The notes beneath the pieces were generated by a model. The model was not told the origin of the DNA. It did not search any database and was given only the letters and a program-made list of their open reading frames with translations. A stretch of 64,000 nucleotides of DNA from JAUIAS01 sp030425395 (GTDB lineage Bacteria; Pseudomonadota; Alphaproteobacteria; Rhodobacterales; Rhodobacteraceae), in the NCBI GenBank assembly GCA_043553855.1, contig CP121336.1, positions 930,001 through 994,000 of the forward strand, in the 5' to 3' direction. The stretch's first letter is position 1; each line of letters opens with the position of its first letter. A program made the position numbers and the translations under genes. Below, piece by piece: positions 28,905 through 36,146 of this stretch.

Positions 28905-29399
28905 ATGATCCGCGCCCTGTGCGCGGCCCTCTTGGCAGCATCCGCAATCGGTGCCGCCGCCGCCGAGGTGCGCCGGGGACCGGTCACCAACCTCCCCATT
29001 CCGCGGTTCGTCTCGATGAAGGCAAGCGAAGGCAACGTCCGCCGCGGGCCGTCACTTACCCACAAGATCGACTGGGTGTTCAAACGCCGCGACATGCCGC
29101 TTCGCATCGTGGCAGAGCACGGGCACTGGCGTCGCGTTCAGGATCGTGACGGTGCGGGCGGTTGGATCCACTATGCGCTGCTTTCAGGTGTGCGCACGGT
29201 GATTGTCGAACAGGACATGCTGAAACTGCGCAACCGGCCCGAAGCGACCGCCCCGCAAGTGGCTATTCTGGAACTGGGCGTCATCGCCCGCCTTGGGGAA
29301 TGCCGTCCGGAATGGTGCCGGGTTTCAGCAGGTGGATATCGTGGCTGGGCACCCAAATCTTCGTTATGGGGCGTGGGGCCGGAAGAATTGCGCGACTAG
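28905..29399 (+). CDS. secreted SH3-domain protein
   Basis: A 164-residue exported protein with a signal peptide (MIRALCAALLAASAIGAAAA). Two bacterial SH3-like segments are seen: SEGNVRRGPSLTHKIDWVFKR and LKLRNRPEATAPQVAILELG, the second ending near GYRGWAPKSSLWG. This DUF1058/SH3_4-type family is thought to bind cell-wall peptides; function is not established. It is divergent from the 2-hydroxyacid dehydrogenase, with 154 bp between starts. Confidence 0.82.
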   Translation: MIRALCAALLAASAIGAAAAEVRRGPVTNLPIPRFVSMKASEGNVRRGPSLTHKIDWVFKRRDMPLRIVAEHGHWRRVQDRDGAGGWIHYALLSGVRTVIVEQDMLKLRNRPEATAPQVAILELGVIARLGECRPEWCRVSAGGYRGWAPKSSLWGVGPEELRD

Positions 29400-29639
29400 G
29401 ATCATCTCTGCCTGATCGCTTTTCCCACTGGATTGCAATGCGAACCGCTTTGAAAGCGGAGCCTGCCACACACCGAAATCGCCAGCAGGAAGCAACCCGT
29501 CAAAGCCAGGAAGCACTCCCGAACCGGCCCCTGCGCAGGACCTCTTCCCGTCGCGTTCATCTGATCTGCGCAAAGCGCGAAATAATTTGACGAACGCACT
29601 TGATCACGCCGGAGAACCCCATTAGAAGCCGCCCTCAGT

Positions 29640-29714
29640 TGGGGTGTAGCCAAGCGGTAAGGCAGCGGTTTTTGGTACCGTGTACCGTAGGTTCGAATCC
29701 TACCACCCCAGCCA
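29640..29714 (+). tRNA. tRNA-Gln (anticodon TTG)
   Basis: A full cloverleaf can be drawn: acceptor TGGGGTG / CACCCCA, D arm GCC-AAGCGGTAA-GGC, anticodon stem GCGGT / ACCGT with loop TTTTGGT (anticodon TTG), T arm GTAGG-TTCGAAT-CCTAC, and an encoded CCA end. Its 3' 25 bp plus following bases form the left attachment core of the adjacent mobile element. Confidence 0.95.
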
Positions 29715-29719
29715 TTCAC
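29690..29719 (+). repeat. attL core: direct repeat overlapping the tRNA-Gln 3' end
   Basis: Thirty bases, starting with GGTTCGAATCCTACC in the T-arm and ending 5 nt past the CCA, recur exactly at 39799-39828. This is the standard footprint of tyrosine-recombinase insertion into a tRNA 3' end. Similarity between the two copies continues imperfectly for about 80 bp downstream. Confidence 0.93.
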
Positions 29720-30268
29720 TCGCAGAGCCCGTGACATGCTTCTTTCCTTGGAGAAGAATTTCTTGATGTGGCTATGAGTGCCCCAGACGGTGCCCCAAGG
29801 GTGGCGACTGCCAAACGATAACGTCCGTTCGCTCAAATGGAGTTGTTCAATTCCCCTGCTCATGCGCCGAAAACAGCGCAGGGTTCATACGGATGACAGG
29901 CTATGGCTAACTGCGCCCGGAGATTGAGATGCCCTTAGATGCGCAAATGCTTTGGGGACACTCTTCCTGCCGATTTTCGTCATATCCGCATCCAGCACTT
30001 TTGTCTTGTTTGTTTGGGTTATGGAAATGTTACCGCGACCGAAGTTTTTGGTTGTGTTCAGGGTGGCGTAGTCGCTCAAGCATTTTTAAGCTTGTGTGCG
30101 AACTTCGGCCTCTGCCCGTAAACAGTTCCCACATCCATTCCAGCCGCAATCCCGGAAATAACGCTAGCCCCATCTGGTACAACTTCTCAAAGGGTTGTGA
30201 ACGCTGCTAAAATGTCATACCAGTCATTGGAAGCGCGGAATCATCGGTACTGTTTACAGGGGCTTGAA
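29715..30268. other. left end of element A, non-coding
   Basis: About 550 bp between the tRNA and the small peptide gene. The first 90 bp resemble the left end of element B and include GTGCCCCA twice (29778-29796), candidate recombinase arm sites. The rest is AT-richer than the host and probably carries the peptide-gene promoter. A frame of 64 codons on the minus strand (29885-30079) has no support. Nothing else is recognised. Confidence 0.5.
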
Positions 30269-30442
30269 ATGCAAGACGATCACATCATCTCAGAGCGCGT
30301 ATCGTTAGAAAACAGCGTCAATTCCCGGCTTCCTTACCAAACGCCCACCCTGGTGCTATTGGGGGACGTCGAGCAGTACACATGTTTTAATCCCGGGGCA
30401 GGAACGGATGGGATTACTTCTACCGCAGTGGCAGCTTCTTGA
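30269..30442 (+). CDS. small peptide with lasso-peptide-type leader (orphan RiPP precursor candidate)
   Basis: A 57-residue peptide. Residues 23-38 fit the lasso leader consensus YxxPxLxxxGxxxxxT exactly (Y23, P26, L28, G32, T38). After T38 comes CFNPGAGTDG: Asp47 is position 9 counted from C39 or 8 counted from F40, the spacing lasso macrolactam rings use. This is sequence observation plus knowledge of lasso leaders; no lasso protease, cyclase or RRE protein is nearby. The ATG at 30269 has AGGGG 6 nt upstream; GTG at 30197 and ATG at 30212 would extend it but lack a well-spaced site. It converges on the UnbU-UnbV fusion gene with a 23-bp gap. It could instead be a peptide with another modification. 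Confidence 0.62.
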   Translation: MQDDHIISERVSLENSVNSRLPYQTPTLVLLGDVEQYTCFNPGAGTDGITSTAVAAS

Positions 30443-30465
30443 CGCCTGTTCCTGGTAGAAACACG

Positions 30466-33330
30466 CTACTCATAGACAAAATAAATTTGGTTTTTCCCGG
30501 TTAACGGATATCTGGATTGCCCCCCGCTAGGCCATGTGACGTCCAAACTTACAGGCGTCTCGCCATCGCCAAGGCCAAAATGCACGCGAGTAGGGGCGGA
30601 GCTATCCCAGATGCCGCCGCTTGCCATTTCGCGCGTTTTCTGCCCATCCTCCAAATTGAGAGTGATCCGAGCGCCAAGCCCGAAGTAGTTACCGCTGTTT
30701 GACCTAAGTTCGACAAGAACCGCGTCGCCGCCAGTTCCGTTTTGTATGTAGGCCGGGGCCTTGAGCAGGCGGTTCTCGAAAATATCGCCATCGCCATCAT
30801 TATCAAAATCGGCAACGATCACGCCTCGACCGATTCCAGGCAAATCCAGCCCATAGGCCTCTGCCATGTTTTCGAGCCGGACCTTACCGGTTTCACCATG
30901 GTTCATCAGCAAGGCCGACCGTTCAAACGGTCGCGCATACATGCTACGCTTTCTCGGATAAGTCGCCATTCCATTTGTGACATAGAGATCGAGTAAACCG
31001 TCGTTGTCGATATCAAAGGGATAAGCTGCCCATGTCCATCCAGTCAAAGCCGCATCCCCATGACCAAGGATATCGCGAAACACCCCGTCAGCATCCTGAT
31101 CCAGAAGAATGTTCTTTTTCACCTTACGCGGATAGCGCGCAATATCGGCCTTTTTCTTGAGTGGGGAGGCTGGATCGAACGTGCCAGAGTGGAAAAATAG
31201 ACAGTGGTTCCGGAGCATCAGGTTCGGCAAATCTTCACATAGGGCCTTTTCCCCTGTCCGCATTCCCATGCGCCACCGTCGCCATGTAGCACAATAATCA
31301 TATTCGGGGCTGTTCTGTTGGTAAAAATCACACAAGTCCGTCGTTTTCTGCGCGGATGTGTTCAAAGCCCGCAACTGAGAAAAAAGGTTGGCATAAAGAC
31401 TGCCGACTTGTTCACCATAGCGGGTCAGGACGAGATCGGGCGGGTCACTGATGGCATCTTCCCAAAGCTCCATCGCGCCGTCATTGTCAAAATCGGCCGC
31501 GACATAGCCCATGCTAGTATGGGCATTATACTCGATACGCGCCTTATCAATCAGCGCAAACCTTCCATCGGCCTGACCGAGATACGTCAGATCAGGCTGC
31601 GAGTCGTTCCCCAGCAGGAAATCGGCGCGACCATCGTTGTCAATATCGCTGAACTGAACTGTCATGCCCGCGTGTTCTTCGATTGGGTCGGGGAAGTAAT
31701 CCGCCTTTCGCTCACTCCACCCCCCGAGGCCGCTAACCCAGAACTGGTTGGATACGCCATCGGACAAAAAGAATAACAGCGGTGGTTTTTCCTGATGCCA
31801 GTCATGGGAGAAGCTCAGATAGATATCAAGAATGCCGTCTCCATTCACATCTGCCAGCGCGAGCCCACCGCTGGTTGCGCGTCGCGCCATGGGCAAGACT
31901 TGCTTTTGGTGGAACTTGCGCGTCACGGGATTGAACATGTGGATTGCATTCGGTGCCGCGCCTGCCTCGTAAGGGTTAGGAATAACGATCAGGTCAAGAT
32001 AGCTGTCATTATCAAGGTCCGCCAAGGCAAGTAAGTCTATTGCGAAGGGCACGGGACCGTCGAACAATAGGTTTGTTGCGTCAGTGAACCCACCCTTCCC
32101 GTCGGAAAGCAGCACCGAAAGCGGCCGGTTCAACTGTGCGAAAACAAGATCGATATATCCGTCATGATTTATATCTCCAGCGGTCACTGGCGCATGATAG
32201 GCATAATCCAAACCTGCGTGGCGCGGTTCAGGAGCGGGTTTGTAGGTCGACAGATCCGCCGGGCCGGGACGGAGCACTTTAGCCCGGGGCTGGGGGTTCA
32301 GCGGGCGGCTCAAGACGAAGGGCGCAGTCCAGCTTGTTTGATACAGTTCGCCATCACTTCCCCAAACGATTTTCCGGGCTTTCTCGACAGGGGGGCCACC
32401 GGCCTCAGGTTGTGCATTCAAACTGAAAGCAGGAGCAAACCAAGCTTGCGAAGACGACAGGAATGGCGACCATGCCAAAGCCAAAACAGTAGCCGCAACG
32501 GCGGTGCCGACCGGCAGAAAATTCTTCATGTTCCGTACAAGAAAGGCCGCGCGTAGAAGCGAAACTCCAAACAGCGCTACGAACATGGTGCTTTGCCGAG
32601 CGCCTAGTAGCAACTCCAAAACTATCGACAAGACCGCAACCCCTGCCCCGAACGCGACCTGACGCCGCCAGTCACTGGGTGTCGTGCGCGGGTCTGTAAT
32701 CATAAACAGCATGAACAGCAAAAAGCTACCGGACAGAAGAACATAGCCGATTTGCATCAGGTTGTGCGTGATCAGAACATATGTTGCACCGGCATAGGCG
32801 ACCGCAAAACTGACCATAACCAGATATCGGTCCACACGCCAGAGAACGAGCAGCCCGAGGATCATCATGGCCCCACCCAGCCACCAGAACGTTCCCCATT
32901 GTTCCGGCGTGGTGAAGGTATTGTAGGGAAACAATGTGAGGCCGAACACCACAGCAATATTGGACGGGTTGAGAAAATGACGTCCGTTGATAGTCAGAAC
33001 ATGCTTTTGCGCCAACCCGATAGCGACCATAGCGACATATATCCAGATATCCGTGGCGCGCAGGAGAAAGATCACGCCGAGAGCGGAATTGACTGCTGAA
33101 TATGAGAAATAGCCGAGCTGACCTGTTCGCAGGAGGATCAATGCATGATCCAGTGCCACAGCAACCATGAGGATCGCGCAAATCTCCGGCCACGTGATGG
33201 GGAAGTCCAAGAAGAATTTTCCAGCCAGAAACAATACAAAAAGGTTGAATAGTTGCTGGCGTTGGATACGCACGGGATCAAGCGAGCGCCACCCCTGAGT
33301 CAAGGCGAGCATTCCCTGAAGTGCAGTCAC
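30466..33330 (-). CDS. fusion of UnbU/RnfD-like membrane domain with FG-GAP/VCBS and ASPIC/UnbV domains
   Basis: A 954-residue protein. Residues about 20-310 are strongly hydrophobic (about ten helices) with NPSNIAVVFGL and FMITDPRTTPSDWR, resembling the NqrB/RnfD/UnbU membrane family. From about 360 on are FG-GAP/VCBS repeats with calcium-loop motifs (DINHDGYIDL, DLDNDSYLDL, DVNGDGILDI, DIDNDGRADF, DIDNDGLLDL, DFDNDGDGDI). The last ~80 residues form an ASPIC/UnbV domain (LGARITLNLEDG, RVHFGLGDGE, VTWPSGG). UnbU and UnbV are separate conserved proteins in enediyne clusters; here they are one chain. The propeller would lie outside the membrane. Start GTG has GGGGAGG just upstream; a longer ATG start at 33384 is less likely. 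Role unknown. Confidence 0.8.
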   Translation of the reverse strand: MTALQGMLALTQGWRSLDPVRIQRQQLFNLFVLFLAGKFFLDFPITWPEICAILMVAVALDHALILLRTGQLGYFSYSAVNSALGVIFLLRATDIWIYVAMVAIGLAQKHVLTINGRHFLNPSNIAVVFGLTLFPYNTFTTPEQWGTFWWLGGAMMILGLLVLWRVDRYLVMVSFAVAYAGATYVLITHNLMQIGYVLLSGSFLLFMLFMITDPRTTPSDWRRQVAFGAGVAVLSIVLELLLGARQSTMFVALFGVSLLRAAFLVRNMKNFLPVGTAVAATVLALAWSPFLSSSQAWFAPAFSLNAQPEAGGPPVEKARKIVWGSDGELYQTSWTAPFVLSRPLNPQPRAKVLRPGPADLSTYKPAPEPRHAGLDYAYHAPVTAGDINHDGYIDLVFAQLNRPLSVLLSDGKGGFTDATNLLFDGPVPFAIDLLALADLDNDSYLDLIVIPNPYEAGAAPNAIHMFNPVTRKFHQKQVLPMARRATSGGLALADVNGDGILDIYLSFSHDWHQEKPPLLFFLSDGVSNQFWVSGLGGWSERKADYFPDPIEEHAGMTVQFSDIDNDGRADFLLGNDSQPDLTYLGQADGRFALIDKARIEYNAHTSMGYVAADFDNDGAMELWEDAISDPPDLVLTRYGEQVGSLYANLFSQLRALNTSAQKTTDLCDFYQQNSPEYDYCATWRRWRMGMRTGEKALCEDLPNLMLRNHCLFFHSGTFDPASPLKKKADIARYPRKVKKNILLDQDADGVFRDILGHGDAALTGWTWAAYPFDIDNDGLLDLYVTNGMATYPRKRSMYARPFERSALLMNHGETGKVRLENMAEAYGLDLPGIGRGVIVADFDNDGDGDIFENRLLKAPAYIQNGTGGDAVLVELRSNSGNYFGLGARITLNLEDGQKTREMASGGIWDSSAPTRVHFGLGDGETPVSLDVTWPSGGQSRYPLTGKNQIYFVYE

Positions 33331-33406
33331 GTTTATCCTCCCCACCCGTAAGATGGGCATGACTGATGCGCGCTGAGTGGTCAACCCGAAAGGGACGAAT
33401 TCATGC

Positions 33407-34807
33407 TTAAGCCGTTAGTCGCTCCAGATATCCGTCACACCGCACAACACGCTCATCACGCCACGCTTTCAGGTCGTTTCGCCGGTCTGGGTCCACCTCG
33501 TCTAATCCAACACCGTTTGCGGATACTGGCAAGGGTCGCCCGACGACAGCAGCGCTGGCCTCAGCCATGACCTGTCGAAGTTCCCCTGCCCGCGTGTAAT
33601 CAACAATGCAGCTGTCATGCACCGTCAGAACCGGTTGACCCTGTTCGGTGAAGTGGCGATGGACCCGTTCTATGATCTGCGCGTCCCGATTCATCAGCCG
33701 TATGCCCTGATCCGCGAACACCGCGTCTGACAGGTGGGGGTGTCGGTCAAGAAACACCGCCATCAGGTTCCCAAGGTCGTTGTTTGTCATGGTTTTTCCA
33801 AGGTGTCCTGCTGGCCAGTCGTCCCGGAAAGAGCCAAAGGCAGACGCATGGCTGGGGGCATTCAAGGCCGTTAGGAGCAGCCGTTTGACGAGCTTTCTCT
33901 GAAGGTTCGCGGGGGTGCCCGGGACTGTGCCCTCGGGTAGCTCGTAGGGATCACCGTCGAGTTCCACCCCGGCTTCGGCACTCAGAATCTGGACGTGCAG
34001 AGCGACGAAGTCGACCTCCACGGTTGGCTGGTCGTTGATCAGGATGTTGGCCCGATCGTCTGAACTCAACCCCTGCCACCAGCCCCCATAGAACCGTCCG
34101 TTGCAGCCCCAGTCGCCTCGGCTGAACACCCTTCGGACAAACTGATGGTGGCGACCAATCCAAGTGGTTCGTTCTCCATCGACGATCCTCGTGTCCTCAG
34201 CGGTGCTCAGGTCGATGAAGTGGTTTGCCAGCACCCGGTTATAGGCCCGTAGCTCCTCTCTGACTCGGTTCGTTTCTTCTGTATCCCGGTATTCTTGGGG
34301 TTTCCCGTCCTGTCCTCTCAGGATCAGGCATTCCTCGGTGTCGATCCGGTAGATGTCATCCCGGGGAACTGGATTACCCCCGAACAGCGCTTGCAGTTGG
34401 TCAGAGGGGCGAACCCTTGTGGTTCTGTTTCCCCCGGCCCCCTCACCCCCATAGGACCCCTTGGCGATATCCAGCAACCCAACCTCGACCAGACGGTTTA
34501 TGACCCGGGTGATATGCTTGCTGATGTGCAGGGCGTTGTAGCGGGACCCCGTGTCATAGGCGTTGACGTCCATCGACACACCGATGCTCAGTTCGGGGTC
34601 TTCCAGCCATGCCACGTAGCAGTCGAGCAGCAGGACCTTTAGCTGGTCTTTGAAGGGGGTCCTTGGCTTGGGTCCGGGGCGGTTGGCTCCCATGTCCCCG
34701 AAGTGGCTGCCCCAGATTTCCTCCACGATACCTGCGAGGGTTGGGTGATCAGACCAGCGGTGGACGTCTATAGGTCTGCTATAGAAGGGGTCTAGAATAG
34801 CTGGCAT
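33407..34807 (-). CDS. putative replication protein with polymerase-A-like palm motifs
   Basis: A 466-residue protein I do not recognise by name. A winged-helix-like segment (SKHITRVINRLVEVGLLDIAKG) is around 96-117. The C-terminal half has three blocks resembling the palm of A-family DNA and T7-type RNA polymerases: VEVDFVALHVQIL (D266, motif A-like), NLQRKLVKRLLLTALNA (301-317, motif B-like) and VLTVHDSCIVD (H397-D398-S399, motif C-like), plus GDPYEL between A and B. No exonuclease domain is visible. AAGGA precedes the ATG. It lies beside a conserved inverted-repeat region and its N-terminal part is duplicated in element B. Replication or priming of the element is the inferred role. Confidence 0.6.
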   Translation of the reverse strand: MPAILDPFYSRPIDVHRWSDHPTLAGIVEEIWGSHFGDMGANRPGPKPRTPFKDQLKVLLLDCYVAWLEDPELSIGVSMDVNAYDTGSRYNALHISKHITRVINRLVEVGLLDIAKGSYGGEGAGGNRTTRVRPSDQLQALFGGNPVPRDDIYRIDTEECLILRGQDGKPQEYRDTEETNRVREELRAYNRVLANHFIDLSTAEDTRIVDGERTTWIGRHHQFVRRVFSRGDWGCNGRFYGGWWQGLSSDDRANILINDQPTVEVDFVALHVQILSAEAGVELDGDPYELPEGTVPGTPANLQRKLVKRLLLTALNAPSHASAFGSFRDDWPAGHLGKTMTNNDLGNLMAVFLDRHPHLSDAVFADQGIRLMNRDAQIIERVHRHFTEQGQPVLTVHDSCIVDYTRAGELRQVMAEASAAVVGRPLPVSANGVGLDEVDPDRRNDLKAWRDERVVRCDGYLERLTA

Positions 34808-35174
34808 ATTCTTTCCTTAAGAGGGGTGGGGTAAGCAACAGGGGGGGACTCTCTTCTTCTCCTCTTCCTCCATTACTTATACCTATTACCCCCAAGAAGA
34901 AGCCCCCCGTAAAGAGGACCGTAGAGGACCGCTAGCCCTCCCGATAGGAACCCCCATCCAGCCCCACCAAGTCATCCTCAGGGGGCCACTCTGGCACACT
35001 CTGGAGCAGCTGACCCAGCCCCCTCCTGCCGCAGCATCCTACCGTCTCAATAGGTATAAGTAATGAGGAGGAAGAACAGGAGGTCCCCCCTTGCTCCAGT
35101 ATCCCCCCACCAGAAAAAGAAAAAAGAAGAGTAGCTATAGCCCCCCAGCAGCCACGAAGGCCACCGGGGGTTCG
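34808..35174. repeat. conserved non-coding region with 17-bp inverted repeat (putative replication/regulatory locus)
   Basis: A 367-bp gap holding a perfect 17-bp inverted repeat, CATTACTTATACCTATT at 34871-34887 and its complement at 35049-35065, about 160 bp apart. The arms are flanked by imperfectly matching CTTCCTC-type pyrimidine/purine tracts. Between them is a direct repeat of AGAGGACCG (34913-34931) and C-rich blocks. The whole region recurs nearly unchanged in element B (40195-40550). Conservation without a reading frame argues for a DNA or RNA function; an origin is one possibility. Confidence 0.65.
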
Positions 35175-35909
35175 TCAGTCCCAGAACGTCCAGTCAATCG
35201 CTGGCCAGCTGGGTTGATAGGCCTGCCAGTCGATGGTTGGGAGATCAGGAACATGAGCGGAAGCAGCAGCCCATGCCTTGCCCGGAGACGATTTCACCGT
35301 CTGCCAGATTTCTTCCTTGGTGGGCACCGTCATGCCACAGACCTCGGTCGCCTCAGGATCAGCTCCGAGCCCCGGGTTAAAGGCCAGTTCCAACTCGTGC
35401 AGGTCCCGTATCGTGTCGCAACTGTCTTTCAGGTCCCACGCCGTGACCCCTACGATGACCGCCACCCCGACAAAGGGAATAGCCTCCGCCGCGACTGATC
35501 CCGCGTTTCTGGCTGCCCCTGCTGCGGTGCGCTTGGACACCCGCGTGGTCGTGTCCTCCACCGCCTCTGACAGCAACCGTTCCTGTCCCCGATACTTGAC
35601 GATCTTCCCCTTTCTCAGTTCAGCAAGCTTTGCCTCCTGCCGCGCCAGATCATCCGACAAGCCGGTAACGCGACGCTGGCCAGCAACCACCTCATCCTGC
35701 AACTGAGTTATCCGGGCCTCCCGGGCCGCAAGGTCATCTGCCAGCCCAGCCGCCTTACGATCCTTCGCTCCGATCACAGAGGCAGCCCCGGTCACCGTTT
35801 CATAGGCAACCGAGACCAGAGCAGCGACAGACGAAAACGCCACGGTGGCCACGTTCAGGGCCAACGAACCAGCAATGGCACCCACGATCACGAAAGTTCG
35901 TAGTTTCAT
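35175..35909 (-). CDS. membrane-anchored coiled-coil protein, unknown function
   Basis: A 244-residue protein. An N-terminal hydrophobic segment (residues about 5-35, e.g. FVIVGAIAGSLALNVATVAF) is followed by a predicted coiled coil (about 55-105, KAAGLADDLAAREARITQLQ), a second hydrophobic stretch (AEAIPFVGVAVIVGVTAWDL near 140-160) and an unusual tail rich in Trp and Pro (IDWQAYQPSWPAIDWTFWD). No family is recognised. AAGGAG lies 8 nt upstream of the start. Its last 69 codons survive in element B with only a few changes, so the gene belongs to the element backbone. Confidence 0.7.
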   Translation of the reverse strand: MKLRTFVIVGAIAGSLALNVATVAFSSVAALVSVAYETVTGAASVIGAKDRKAAGLADDLAAREARITQLQDEVVAGQRRVTGLSDDLARQEAKLAELRKGKIVKYRGQERLLSEAVEDTTTRVSKRTAAGAARNAGSVAAEAIPFVGVAVIVGVTAWDLKDSCDTIRDLHELELAFNPGLGADPEATEVCGMTVPTKEEIWQTVKSSPGKAWAAASAHVPDLPTIDWQAYQPSWPAIDWTFWD

Positions 35910-35969
35910 TCATGTTTCTCCTTGTTCCTTGTTTGATACCCCCGGCGATCGCAACCGCCGAGGAAAATT

Positions 35970-36146
35970 TCATGAGAGGCGTCGATCCAGCACGTAGTCA
36001 GCCAGCACCTGCCAGTAGTGGGACGCATCCCGGAACCCCTGAGCCTGAGCAGCCAGATCCTCCGCCCGAGAACGAGAAAGGCCACCGTCGTATTCAACGA
36101 TGGCGGCCCTCTCCTCGAATGCTTCGATGTCCGGTATCAGGAGCAT
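35970..36146 (-). CDS. small element-borne protein overlapping the recombinase gene
   Basis: A 58-residue frame (MLLIPDIEAFEERAAIVEYD...), predicted helical and rich in Glu and Ala. Its start lies within the last 10 bp of the recombinase gene, suggesting translational coupling. It resembles small proteins (EYDGG-SRxxAEDLAAQAQGF pattern) that I associate with integrases in alphaproteobacterial prophages, but no function is known. The start has only a weak upstream G-rich site. Confidence 0.6.
   Translation of the reverse strand: MLLIPDIEAFEERAAIVEYDGGLSRSRAEDLAAQAQGFRDASHYWQVLADYVLDRRLS

Noticed and set aside
28751..29107. N-terminal extension of the 2-hydroxyacid dehydrogenase
   Set aside because: The extra 119 codons overlap the divergent SH3 gene and its signal peptide, while a GTG with GGGAGG gives the family-standard N-terminus.
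29402..29863. Minus-strand frame running through tRNA-Gln
   Set aside because: It translates the complement of a clear tRNA gene and attachment site; a known type of spurious ORF.
29885..30079. Minus-strand frame of 64 codons in the element left end
   Set aside because: No ribosome site, no recognisable pattern and no counterpart in element B.
30466..33330. Enediyne biosynthesis cluster suggested by the UnbU/UnbV domains
   Set aside because: No polyketide synthase, thioesterase or other enediyne cassette gene occurs in the window.
33407..34807. Reverse transcriptase (retron or DGR)
   Set aside because: The motif C-like sequence is VHDS, not (Y/F)xDD, and no template repeat or ncRNA was seen.
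34808..35174. CRISPR array or integron attC array in the repeat-rich gap
   Set aside because: Repeats are one inverted pair and one short tandem pair, not regularly spaced units, and no cas or intI gene is present.
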